DNA from: Anaeramoeba flamelloides
Lineage: Eukaryota > Metamonada > Anaeramoebidae
Length of the DNA stretch: 64,000 nt
NCBI GenBank assembly: GCA_027625915.1
Contig: JANTQA010000033.1
Coordinates: 2,356,001 to 2,420,000, forward strand
Reading direction: 5' to 3'
In this document: piece by piece, positions 11,396 through 22,147 of the stretch
Layout of the letters: each line of letters opens with the position of its first letter
How positions within the stretch are numbered: position 1 is the first letter of the stretch
Position numbers and translations under genes: made by a program
Notes under the pieces: generated by a model
Seen by the model: the letters and a program-made list of their open reading frames with translations, nothing else
Told to the model about the DNA's origin: nothing
The model's database searches: none

Positions 11396-13006
11396 ATAAT
11401 TATCTCAATCAATTTTTTTCTCTATTTCTGTGTTATTAGATGAGTATAATATTTTCAAAACTGTTTGTTATTACAAATCAAAGTATATATCCCTAAGTTG
11501 AATTCAATAAAAAAATCATCTGTCCATTTATTTGGAATTTTTACCCGAAAAAACACCTGTTTTTCTTTGTTAGAGACTTTTAAAAAACGTGGTAATACAA
11601 TAAATAATAAATAAAAAAGCCCCATGAATTTGAATTTCTTGAAATTTGATTATATTCTGATTAAACCTTATTATTATTCAGGAAATGTTAACGAAAGTAG
11701 TATTTTTATCAAAGTTTAATTTTTTTTTTATATTTTCATAATAATAGAGTGTAAATTGTTTTTCAAAGTAAAACATTTCCTACTCAACTTTGGTGTTTAA
11801 AATTGGTTTTCAAATAAATTTTCAAAAATATTTAGGATTGATCATTTCAAAAATTTTGGTTTTTTCGACAATTTTAGTAATAAAATACATTGATCACAAA
11901 ACTCCATTCTAATGTTTTTTTTCAAATAATTAAAATAGAATTAGGGAATAGCCAAGGCTCCAATATATTTCTAAAATAGTACACAACTTAAAATAATGAA
12001 TATTATTATTATGTATATCTTATTTTGCTTTCAAGAACAAATAATAATTTAATATTATTAACAATTCACTTTAAAGGAAGCGAAACATCTAAAAACTTGT
12101 TATTTGAAAAATTTGAAAAACTAAAACAAAAAACAAATCAAAAGTGAGTCACAATTTTTGAAGAGAATATTACAGATTTTTTATATGTGAACTTTCACTA
12201 AAAAAAATTTAATAAGAAAATTTTTAACTAATAAATATATAATTGTTAATAAAAGGCATTTTAAAATATTAATTTTCTTAGTAATTATTTGTCTTTTTAA
12301 AGATTTTTTTTTGATCTAGATCTTTTAAAAAAAAAAATATCAAAAAAATAAAAAATTACACAAACAACGAAAAAAAGATAAAGAAACAATTGACTAAATT
12401 CGAAAAAAAAAAAAATTGTATCAAAAAAAAAAAAAAGAAAAAGAAAAATAAAAAAAATGAAAGAGACAAAATTAGAAAAAGTAAAAAAGAAATTTGAGGG
12501 AATTAGAAATAAATGATTATATCTTAAATAATTATTTTTTGATAAAAAATATCTAATAAAAACTAAACAAAAACACTCTAAAAGTATTCAATATGTTTAA
12601 AAATTAATTCAGTTAAGAGCATAAAGCTTTGTAGTTGTTAAATAATTGATATTTTAAATATAATGATTCCAAAAATACTTTAGTGCACCATTTCAAGTGA
12701 AATACCTAAATTTTAAGAGGTTTTTTTTTTCATGATTTGATAGAATACCATTTAAAATTTACTATTTACCTCTTTTTTATTAAAATTTTATGTTGATTTT
12801 TTTTTTATTGGAAATCTAAAGTCAATAAAACAAAACATGATTTTCTAAAGTTATTGAAACAGTCAGTTAAATAATTAAAAAATACATATGAATTTTTATT
12901 AAATGACTTTAACCTTTAATATAATTTCAAATAAACCTTAATGTTTTTCTAAATGTTACCGGGAGATTTTAAGTTTTTCGCTTTTACGAAAATATATTGA
13001 TTAATT

Positions 13007-13704
13007 ATAAACTCTGTTTCAGTCAAAGGGGCCCAACGTTTTTTTCAAATATCAATTATTTTATATAATTGACCTTTGAAGAACAAATAAGAAATAAAGA
13101 GAATAATACACCTCAAAGAAATGTTGATACATGTCTGAAAGAATATTAATAAATCAATAGCTTTTCTTAAAAATTGAAAAACTCAAATTCTTAGGGCCCT
13201 ATTGAGAAAAACAACGATGTTTGTTTTGAACTTCTACTGGTATTTGAATAATAAATATCAAACATTTTTCACTTCATTTTCCATACTTTTCTTTTAGAAA
13301 TTAAGCCCTCAAACAAAGTTTGTTGGTATTTGTGGTCTCTATTTGAAAAAGGAAATGAAAATGACGTGAAAATTTTTCATATTTATTAAACAAATATCAA
13401 GATCAAAGATCAAATTGAATTCCAATAGAAATCAATATGATTTCTCAACAATCTTTACCTGGTTTCAATGACATTAGAATAACAAGTTTTGACCAAGTGA
13501 CTATTGATCTTGCAATAAAAAATTTTTTGCAAATGAATGACGTTTTTAAAAAAAAATCGAAAAAAAAAAACAAAAATGTGAAAAAATGATTTCAATTTTA
13601 AAAATTTCCAAAATAAAATTTTTCTTCTAATATCTATGCAAACCCTTTAAACACGTGTATTATACCATTACAACTGGGCCCCTTTGACTGAAAAATAGTT
13701 TATT
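13007..13704. mobile_element. TIR element, CAGTCAAA family, copy A
   Basis: Perfect 16-base inverted ends CAGTCAAAGGGGCCCA (13020-13035) and its complement ending at 13690, extended outward by a weaker ATAAACTC/GTTTATTT match. The interior is non-coding. An internal stretch around 13395-13640 (AATAGAAATCAATATGATTT and CTTGCAATAAAAAATT) recurs in the same order at 19740-19975 and, more weakly, at 59220-59350. A non-autonomous DNA transposon. Superfamily not determined, though a CAGT tip is common in Tc1/mariner elements. Confidence 0.7.
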
Positions 13705-14057
13705 TTCATCCCTCCCAACATCAATTGTTCTTCAATATGTATTATTCTCTTTTTTTCTTATTTTTACTTTCAAAACATCAATTATAAATAGATTTTATTT
13801 GCAAATAGAAATAAAAATTGGTAACTTTTGACAGAAATTAAATTTATAATAATAGAATTATAATTTCAGGGAATTATCAAAATTATAAATGGAACTAATA
13901 CCAAAATTTAGAAAAAAAAGTTCAAAATTATAATTATTTCTTTTTATTAAAATAACCAGAGATTAAGAATTAACTTTATTATTTAAAAAATATTATGAGA
14001 AATTAAAGTAAATAAAAATATCAAATAGTGACAATCAAGTAAAATCATGTAAAAAAA

Positions 14058-14118
14058 TAAAATCCAAAAAAAAAATAAATCCAAAAAAAAAAATAAAATC
14101 CAAAAAAAAAAAAAAAAC
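14058..14118. repeat. Short A-rich tandem repeat
   Basis: About three tandem units of the form AAAATCCAAAAAAAAAAATA lie just beyond the stop codon of the minus-strand gene at 14143. Probably slippage-generated. It would fall in that gene's 3' untranslated region. Confidence 0.6.
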
Positions 14119-14142
14119 AAGTAAAAACGTGAAACCCAGGAA

Positions 14143-16824
14143 TTATTTGATACTTAAATAGGAAAAAAATTGAAGAGATTCCCTTTCTCTAAATAAATCT
14201 AATATCAGCTTTTGGTTATTTTTAGTTGTCAGAGTTATAATATTTGGCAAGGTGTTGATATTAAATTCTTTAACCATTTTTCTTTTTATTGTAATTATTC
14301 TAGGTTTTTCATTCAACGTTGAAGAAAAAAATATTTTTTTTTTCTTAAAAAAAATTTGAATAATTTCTGATTGAAATTTTTTTTTCAAATTGGTGAAAAT
14401 AATTTTAGCATCCCATACAGTTATTTTTTTATTTTCATGAGTGATATTTTTTCTATTTTTGTTAAATATATTAATATTGAAGATTTTTTGAATTTTTTTA
14501 AATTTCAAAGGATTTATTAATTCTATAAATATTTTCTGTTTACCATTACTAATATATACTGTCACAAACTTTAAATTATTAACTTTGGTATATTCCATAT
14601 AGACTTGACTGAAATGTGAGTTTATTCTTTGGTTATTAGATTTTTCGAGAATCACATTATTATTAAAATCGAGTGAAAGATAACCTCTATCTATAAGACA
14701 GTCTTGATCGTTTTTAAAATTAATTTCATATTTACAATAATTATTTTTCAGATAATTTTTTGGATTTTTCAATATTAAATTAAATTTTTGTAACAAATCT
14801 TCTGAAGGAAATTGAATATAAAATGATCGTTTTGGAAAAATAATTTTCGCAATATTTTTTTTATTTGCTAATAATATGAACCCAATAAGTTTGATCTGTG
14901 AAATAATTTTGATTTTGTGGGATAGTAATGCAACTTTTGATTTTCTAATCTTAAGGTATGCTTTATTTTTTGTATTTTTGATATAATCAATATACTGAAC
15001 TTTGAATCTAGTGAATTCTTTATTTTCGATTATTTTTTCACTTTTTTTCACTTTTATGGGATTTTTTTTTATTTTTTTAGTCAAATATGTTTGGTTGAAA
15101 TCTCTTTTTTTTTCAATAATGTCCTCACTTTTTGACTTTATTTTATTACTCTCATTGTACTTTTCCTTTTCTTTTATACATTGAAAAACTTTGTTTTTAT
15201 TTTCCTTTTTATCAATATATTTTATCCTTTTATGATTTTCTAAATTTAACTTTGATGGGAAGAATATGATTTGATTTTTATTTTTTTGTATTTCATCAGA
15301 AAACAAACTTTCACCATTATCAGAATTATTGGGTTGTATCAAAGTAATTTCCTTTTTGCTTTTTTTTAAAGTACAAAGCTTTATACTCTTGTGTTTATTC
15401 TTGGAAAAATTGCTGTCTTCTTTTCGAAATTGTTTTTTGATCTCTTTCCTTTTATCAGTATTGAAATTTACTCTCTTTTGAAATCTCTCGCATTCTTTTT
15501 GAGAATAAAATTCAATTTCCTCCACTTTTTTATCCATTTCAAAAAGCAATTTTCGACTCTGAAAACTGATATTCTTTTGTTTTAAATGTTTTATTTTAAT
15601 TTTATTTTCATTCAGAATTAATTTTAAATAATTATTTGGATATAGAACAATATCAATTTCTTCAGGTGGCTTTCTTTTGGATAATAATCTCACTTTAAAC
15701 TTGATCTTTTGAAAGAATTTTATCTCATTATTTTTTTTTTTCAAAAGCTGTTTTTGGAGATCTTGGATTTTTTTTGAATTTTTTAATTGAATTTTATTTT
15801 TTCGTTTTTTTTTATTTTTTGATTTTCCATTTTTAAGTACAATTTGATTTCTTTTCTTCTTTTTGAAATCCACTTCTTTTTTATTTGAACTTACAATTGA
15901 ATTGGAGTTCTTCATTAAAATTGGTGAGTCAAAGTGTGGTATATTCTTCAAGTTTGGATTATGAACCTGTTGAATTTCAGATACATATTTTGATTGTTGG
16001 TTATCAAATATGTTTTCGCTTGTATCCTCCAATTCTAATATAAAATCATTAATTTCTGAATCACTGTTTTTGTCAGTCCTTATTTTCTTTTTTGGAGAAC
16101 TAAAAGAAATTAAATAATCTTCTGTTTCAGTATCACTAAAGTTTTCATTACTTGAATTGATCTTTAATTCTGGATCAAAAGTTAATTTATCTTCCAAATC
16201 ACAAGATGTAACAAAATTTTCTTTCCTGGCATTTTCTTTTTGTACTGTGATTAAATTTTGTTCAAAATTGTCTCTTGTAATGCAATTATTTTTTAATGAC
16301 AATTGAAACATATAGTTCTTCTGTTGTAATTCGATCGGTATACTAAATTTATTGGTTGGTTTTTCGAAATCGATCTTTTCCACTTTGCAATCTGTGAGTT
16401 TTTTATTGGCTACAATTCCCTTTTGCTCTTTATTCTTTATTAGCGAAATACCATTTGATTTTTGATCTTCTTTGGGCTTTACAATTGGAATCATTTTGAT
16501 ATTATCATTATGTATGTCAATCTTTTTTTCCTTTTCATGAAAGATCTCTTTTAATTCATTTATCCGTGAATTGACCTTTTCAATAATCAATTTATCCTTT
16601 TCAAGTTCTTTCATCTCTCGATCCACTTCTTCAAAATCTATTATTGAGTCGGTGGTATTCTCTTGGTATAATAATTCGTTTAATCTCTCAGAATCACTTT
16701 CACAATAAATATACTCTGCTTCCCATTTTTTGTATTTTTCTTCACAAGACTCGTACTCATTCAGGCTATTGTTATTCAAAAGTGATATCTTAGTTTTTAG
16801 GTTTGTTCCTTGCTTCAAAGACAT
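14143..16824 (-). CDS. Large lysine/asparagine-rich protein with four apparent PH-like beta modules
   Basis: An 893-residue intronless frame beginning MSLKQGTN. No family is recognised from sequence. The N-terminus (25-100) is charged and heptad-like, suggesting a coiled coil. Residues 225-275 are acidic and Ser-rich with a PKKKIR basic patch, and 315-365 are strongly basic, consistent with nuclear localisation. Four stretches of 80-95 residues (374-452, 604-692, 697-786, 800-893) share a pattern of alternating hydrophobic strands ending in a short helix that carries an aromatic (for example YIQFPSEDLLQKFNLIL and LILDLFRERESLQFFSYL). This resembles the end of a PH-like fold, but is inference from pattern. 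The closely spaced last three units fill the C-terminus. The length, high complexity of the C-terminal half and absence of stops over 2.7 kb of AT-rich DNA make it a real gene. Function unknown. Confidence 0.75.
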   Translation of the reverse strand: MSLKQGTNLKTKISLLNNNSLNEYESCEEKYKKWEAEYIYCESDSERLNELLYQENTTDSIIDFEEVDREMKELEKDKLIIEKVNSRINELKEIFHEKEKKIDIHNDNIKMIPIVKPKEDQKSNGISLIKNKEQKGIVANKKLTDCKVEKIDFEKPTNKFSIPIELQQKNYMFQLSLKNNCITRDNFEQNLITVQKENARKENFVTSCDLEDKLTFDPELKINSSNENFSDTETEDYLISFSSPKKKIRTDKNSDSEINDFILELEDTSENIFDNQQSKYVSEIQQVHNPNLKNIPHFDSPILMKNSNSIVSSNKKEVDFKKKKRNQIVLKNGKSKNKKKRKNKIQLKNSKKIQDLQKQLLKKKNNEIKFFQKIKFKVRLLSKRKPPEEIDIVLYPNNYLKLILNENKIKIKHLKQKNISFQSRKLLFEMDKKVEEIEFYSQKECERFQKRVNFNTDKRKEIKKQFRKEDSNFSKNKHKSIKLCTLKKSKKEITLIQPNNSDNGESLFSDEIQKNKNQIIFFPSKLNLENHKRIKYIDKKENKNKVFQCIKEKEKYNESNKIKSKSEDIIEKKRDFNQTYLTKKIKKNPIKVKKSEKIIENKEFTRFKVQYIDYIKNTKNKAYLKIRKSKVALLSHKIKIISQIKLIGFILLANKKNIAKIIFPKRSFYIQFPSEDLLQKFNLILKNPKNYLKNNYCKYEINFKNDQDCLIDRGYLSLDFNNNVILEKSNNQRINSHFSQVYMEYTKVNNLKFVTVYISNGKQKIFIELINPLKFKKIQKIFNINIFNKNRKNITHENKKITVWDAKIIFTNLKKKFQSEIIQIFFKKKKIFFSSTLNEKPRIITIKRKMVKEFNINTLPNIITLTTKNNQKLILDLFRERESLQFFSYLSIK

Positions 16825-18104
16825 TCAATATTATTTTTATTATTTGTATAAATAAAACAAAAAAAAATAATGTTTAACTTTAATCAATTATTCTTTTATT
16901 AAAATAAATATTTGACATAATCACACAAATGAATATCGTTAATCTTTTCTATTTTAGAATATTTTACTTCAATTCTGAGTATCCAAATAATTTTTTTATT
17001 TGTAACTTTTGGAACTACATTAAATGATAAAAAAGTACTTTTCGAAAAAGAAAGATAAAAAGTTTGTAGTTCATAAATAGAGTTTTTCAAAACTTAAATA
17101 GATGATTATAATTTAATTTTTTATAAAAAATAACAAGGAAATTATAAATTGTTTTAAAAAAATATTCAAAAGTTTAGGATTTGAAGGTTGTAAATTTTTA
17201 AAATATTTTTGACACGAGTTATTCTATAAAAAAATAATATTAATTTTTTTTTTAATAAGTGACATGAAATTAATTTCAAAGTAAATACATGACATCAAAA
17301 AATAATTGAAAGAAAAAAAATAAAAAAAGTTGTCTTTTATAATTATCAAAGTGTTGTAAAATTTAGGATTTTTAATGAATTTTTCTTGTTTTTCGTAAGA
17401 TCATTAAAGTTTTCTCAAATTGAAAGTATTCAAACTATTTTGGGGTCTATTGTCAAAATTTTATAACCAGTTAACATGATTTGAGTCAGCATAGCAGCGT
17501 AAAATTTGAATAAAAAGGAAAACATAACTAATTTTTAAAATTAAAACTTTAATTTTTTCAGAAATGGTTAGATTTGCTATTTTGATGAATTAGCTTTTTT
17601 GTATTCAATTTTTCTTCTAATAATATTGGTATTTGTATAAATTTTATTAAAAAACAAAACTTTATATTTTTTAACTAATTATTTAATGATGAAAAAAACT
17701 CTGGTTATTTATTAATATTTATAAACAAAATTTAGAAAAGATGGAAGGGAAGGTAATTAATTTCCATTTCAAAATAAAAAACAAAAAAAAAATCTAATAT
17801 TAAACACCATTCCAAAAATTTGGACACACCTAAAATCAAAATTAGGCAAAAAAAACCCAATTTATTGTATTTTTCTAAACCTAATATAAAACCACATTTT
17901 AATTACCCAGTATTAATATTTTAATAAGTAAGCATTTTAATCCAAATAAAAGAAAAAAAATATAAAACTTAAAAATAAAAACAGGTGTGTCCAAAATAAT
18001 TAAATGAGCTGAAAAAAAAATGTATTGGTAAATTTGTTTGAAATTTCACCAATAATTATTGATCGATCAAATGTTAAGATAACCATCTACCAATTGTAAA
18101 CTAT

Positions 18105-18606
18105 CTTTCATAATAATTGGCCAATTAAAAATCAAATTTTAAAGAAAAATAATTTTAATAATTAAAGTTATCTATTATAATATAAAAAGTTAGATTTTAA
18201 TATTCAATACTATACTCAATAGATATTTATTTTTTGTCAAAAAATAAAAGAAAAAGAAATTAAAAAAACTGTTAAAAAAAATTGGGCCATTTATTTCGAA
18301 AGAAGCATTACATGAAAAATAGACAATTTAAAAAAGTAAAAAAACCCTTTTATCGATTCTCCTTCCATTTGAATAACTAAATCTAATCTCTTTTTCATAT
18401 TTGAAACCAAATTTTTCATTAATTCATCTGTTACTTGTTTCCAATTTTTCATTTTCATTTTCCATTTTAACAAAACACTTTTGAAAAAATAAAAAATAGA
18501 AAAAATGATTTATTTGCAAACTTTTCATTGTGAGTGGAAAAACTTCAAAACGATACAAAAGGAATTCATTATTTAAATGTAAGGTGGGCCATTTATTATG
18601 AAATTT
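18105..18606. mobile_element. Tc1/mariner-like internally deleted element, copy 1, inserted in an older element
   Basis: The ends TTTCATAATAATTGGCC and GGGCCATTTATTATGAAA are inverted repeats. The surrounding older element is continuous in its intact relative at 51725-52254, which defines the insertion. A second copy lies at 50205-50705. On the minus strand 18291-18473 encodes 60 residues whose core MKNLVSNMKKRLDLVIQM plus a following EGE resembles the C-terminal tail of Tc1/mariner transposases (a short helix, then MPxRxxxVIxxxGG). The rest of the transposase is missing, so this is a non-autonomous deletion derivative. Confidence 0.65.
18291..18473 (-). pseudogene. Transposase C-terminal fragment (Tc1/mariner-like)
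   Basis: Sixty codons inside the TIR element at 18105-18606, lacking the DNA-binding domain and the catalytic D..D..D/E core. It is nearly identical in residue sequence to the frame at 50392-50574, with differences at only a handful of positions (for example GESIKG against GEPIKG). Assignment rests on a weak motif match and on its position in a TIR element. Confidence 0.45.
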
Positions 18607-18883
18607 AGTTTATGTTATTTTATCAATTTAATAAACTCAACACTAACCTTCTACCGACCATTGAAATAAATTTCAGATCTAACGAAACAGATTACATAAC
18701 TGGAAAAAAGGAAATGAAAACAAAAAAAAAAAGTAAAAAAAATGAAATAGTTTATAGAGTCAAAATTCTTTCCAAATTGCATTTAAAGTGTAGTATTGAT
18801 GTTCTTTCCACCGTTTAAACCGTGTTCGAATTTTTGGAATATATTTTATATTTAATGATTATATCATTTCTATTTTTTAAAAA

Positions 18884-20036
18884 ATAAACTCTTTTTCAGT
18901 CAAAATGGTACAGTTTTATTGAAGAAAGAGAATATATTCAATGAATTTAATCCATTGTTCTTCTCAAAATAAAATTTATGTTTTAGATCAAAATATTTTT
19001 TTCTCATTGTAGAAATTTTTTTTTCGTATTTTGCTTTTTACTTTTTTTTTTCTCTTTTGTTTTTTTTTTCTATTCTTTTTTTTTTTTTTAGATCATGTGG
19101 GAAAAAAAAAAAGATCTTCGAAAAGATAACTAATCCCAATGAAAATTAAGAAAATGTTATACATTTTAAAATGAATTTAATTATTAGCAAAAAAGCTTTT
19201 TATTTAACTTTTTTTAGTGAAAATTTTTATAAATAATCGATAACACCTATTTTAAAAATTATAACTAAAATGCATTTAGTTTTTGGTTTTATTTTTTTTT
19301 TTTATTTACAAAATAATATGTTTTTGTATGTTTGGAATGATTAAAATGTGAATTGTGAATCATATTTAATTATTTGTTGTCTTTGGATACTAAAGGATAT
19401 TAATTTTTTTTTCAATTTATTTTTTCAAGTGAGTTTCTGTTTTTTAAATTTTAAATTAATATGATAAATGAAAAATGTCAAGGAAAACAAAGGCTTTCGT
19501 AATATTTTGTTAAAACAATATATTTAAATTTTTTATCTTTCGAATAGTCCCCATTTTTTTATCAAATATCATTTTTTAATTGATCTTTTGAAAAAAAAAA
19601 AAGAAATATTCGAAATATACACATTCAAGAATAGTTAATCTAATAATATGACGTAAAACTAATAAAAAAATAGTTTTTCTTCAAAATTGAAGTATTAAAA
19701 TTCTTGGTTTGTTTTTAAAAAAATAACAAGAATCAACAATAATCTTCAATTAAAGATCAAAGAAAATTACAATAGAAATCAATATAATTTTTATCTGGAA
19801 CAATTTTCACTGTTTCATTAACATTAAAATAACCGGTTTTTACCTTAATGATATTCAATCTTGCAATAAAAAAAAATTGATAAATCAATTTCTTTTCAAA
19901 AAAAAATGAAAAAATAATTGCAGTTTTGTAATTTCTAAAATAGTTTTTTTCTTCAATATCTACTCAAAACCCTTAAATAATTAATTTATTCACTGAAGTT
20001 GATCCATTTTTGTTCTGAAATGGTTTCCTTTAATAA
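18884..20036. mobile_element. TIR element, CAGTCAAA family, copy B
   Basis: The left end AAACTCTTTTTCAGTCAAAA (with CAGT at 18897) repeats the left ends at 13020 and 57550. The right end near 20000-20036 (TTGTTCTGAAATGG) is a decayed complement of it. Internal sequence at 19740-19975 aligns in order with 13395-13640. No open frame of interest. A decayed DNA transposon of about 1.15 kb. Confidence 0.55.
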
Positions 20037-22147
20037 AAACAAAAATAAAATTATTTCATAGTTATTTACAAATATATTATTAATAATATTTTTACAATAG
20101 AGTATACTTAGCTTCTTGTTGCAGATCATAAAATTTTGAGATACAAATAGAATTACTTGAATGTGCATACTATCAATAAAATTTCATACACTGAATGAAT
20201 TTCAATTTTGGAACATTTTTTGGAACTTTTTTTACTCTTGTGATTTTCCAAGAATGGGAATTTATTTACTTTGGTTTGGAATTATTTTTTTACCTTAAAA
20301 ATTTTTTATAGTCTGTGTCTTAAAAGTGATACTTATTGTATCTAGATTTTTTTTAAAAAATAAAATGTATCTTTTCCTATTTTAACTTGAAATTTTTTAA
20401 TATATAAAATTTGGATACTTCTCTAAAGTTCAAAAATTGTTTAATATTGAAACCCGAGATATAAAAGTTAAAGAAAAAAATACATATATGATATAAACTG
20501 AAATATATTTTTCTGGTAATATGTTTAAAAAATTGTATTTTTAGGGTATTTCTACGTGTTTTTTAACCAATTTTCAATTTTTCTAGTATTTTTTTTTGCT
20601 CTTAAAATTCATTATTCTCATCTCACATTAAATTGTTTCAGATTAATGAGTATTTAAAACAAATTTTCCATTTTTATTTTTGGATAGTAATATTCAACAA
20701 TCTAAAAACTCTAAATAAACATTGAAAATTGATGAATGGGAAAAAAATCACTCTAAATTTGGAAAAACTAAAATAATTTCAAGTTTAATAATTCATATAT
20801 AGTATTTGAAATAAGTTTTTTTTGTTGTTTGAGATACCGTTAATTGTAAAATAAAAATATTTATATTTTCATTCTTTTTCCAAATAAATCACATTCTATA
20901 AATTAAAATAAATAATCATAGTATAAAATTCTCAAAAGTAAATTAATGATTTAAGGTTATTTAGAAAAATAAAAATTTAAAATATTATAGGATTATTAAA
21001 ATCCTTTTTATAAATATGAGAGAACATTTTGTTCAATTTAATTTGCATGAGATAGTTTTTAAGAAAATAACCCAAAATTGAAGTTACTAAAAAACTTAAA
21101 AACAACTTTAAAGAACTTATAAGTAACACTGAGGGTTCCTAAATAAATATTAGTATAAAATAACAATTTGTCTTTTCACAAAATATTTTTTTTTGAATTT
21201 TCTAATTGAAGATCCTCTGAAGATTTTTTGGCCTCTTTTAAGTAAATTAGTGTATTTTAGTACTTTTTAAGTAATTGAATATATTTATATCTCTGATATG
21301 TCGAGTTTAAATAACAGTTCGAACGTGTTTATGGCTGAGTTAGATTAAATTAATTTATTTTATGAAATTTTATAATAAGGTTATATTTCGGTCAGTTGTG
21401 GGTCGGATACTATGTATATGTGTAAGATTGGATATTAATGTATTATTTTTGGATTTCAGAATGATGAGAAAAAAATACAACCAAATTTTTTTCAGTATTA
21501 ATGTACTATTAAAAATCCTCTTTTTTATTAACATTTTTTTTCATTTGTTAACAGTCTAGTTATGTCCAAAAAATAATCAGACGGTCAAGATATCAATTAT
21601 TTTCCTTTAAAATGGATGGAATAACCTTCTGAAAAATTACAATTTTTCAAATATTTATTTTTCAGTCAAAAAAAAATATATATATTTTACAGGAAAATTA
21701 CAATTTTTCCATTTAACTAATTCTAATAGCCCTGTTGTTTTCTGATAATTTCTTTGAACAACGTTTTTAAGACATTAACAAACTTTTGACTATTTTCGAT
21801 TCTTAGATATTCTCGAGAAAATTTGATTGACACATTTTTTTAAAAAAATTCAAACCTCAATAATAAACTGAAAAAATCAAAAAAAAATTTTTTTTATTAA
21901 AATTAATATTTTGTTAAATAAAAATAATGAAATTAATCATTTATTAAAAAATATAAAAAACATAAAATAAGTCACAATACTTGACTATTTTCATTTAGAA
22001 AAAAGAGTATTTTTTGATCAAAATAATGGTCGAAATTTTGTATGACTAAATATAAATACAAACTGGCACAAATAATTTGTTTCTTAATCAAAATACTTAT
22101 ATATAGTATATATGAAGATGAATCTAAATGAAAAAAAAACAAAAATG

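Larger units (their letters stand above)
9133..14142. other. Intergenic, repeat-bearing
   Basis: Five kilobases between the HAT1-like gene and the 3' end of the minus-strand gene at 14143, without a supported gene. It holds a G-skewed stretch (9836-9935), a palindrome-module block (10350-11395), a TIR element (about 13007-13704) and a short A-rich tandem repeat (14058-14118). The remainder is simple AT-rich sequence. Confidence 0.6.
17811..18842 (+). mobile_element. TIR element, TCCAAAAATT family, copy 1 (interrupted)
   Basis: The left end ATTCCAAAAATTTGGACACA and the reverse complement of the right end (ATTCCAAAAATTCGAACACG) form the inverted termini. An internal inverted echo of the left end, GGTGTGTCCAAAATAATT, lies at about 17984-18001. 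The same order of blocks, including TTGATCGATCAAAT and AACGAAACAGATTAC-type motifs, is found at 51725-52254 without the interruption. Termini of the GGTGTGTCCAAA type are typical of Tc1/mariner elements. A 500-bp element of another family is inserted at 18105-18606. Confidence 0.65.
16825..22147. other. Intergenic, nested transposon remnants
   Basis: Between the divergent-free minus-strand genes at 14143 and 22148. It contains a TCCAAAAATT-ended element (17811-18842) that is split by a second TIR element (18105-18606), and a CAGTCAAA-family element (about 18884-20036). From 20040 to 22147 I see only AT-rich DNA and no supported gene. Confidence 0.6.
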
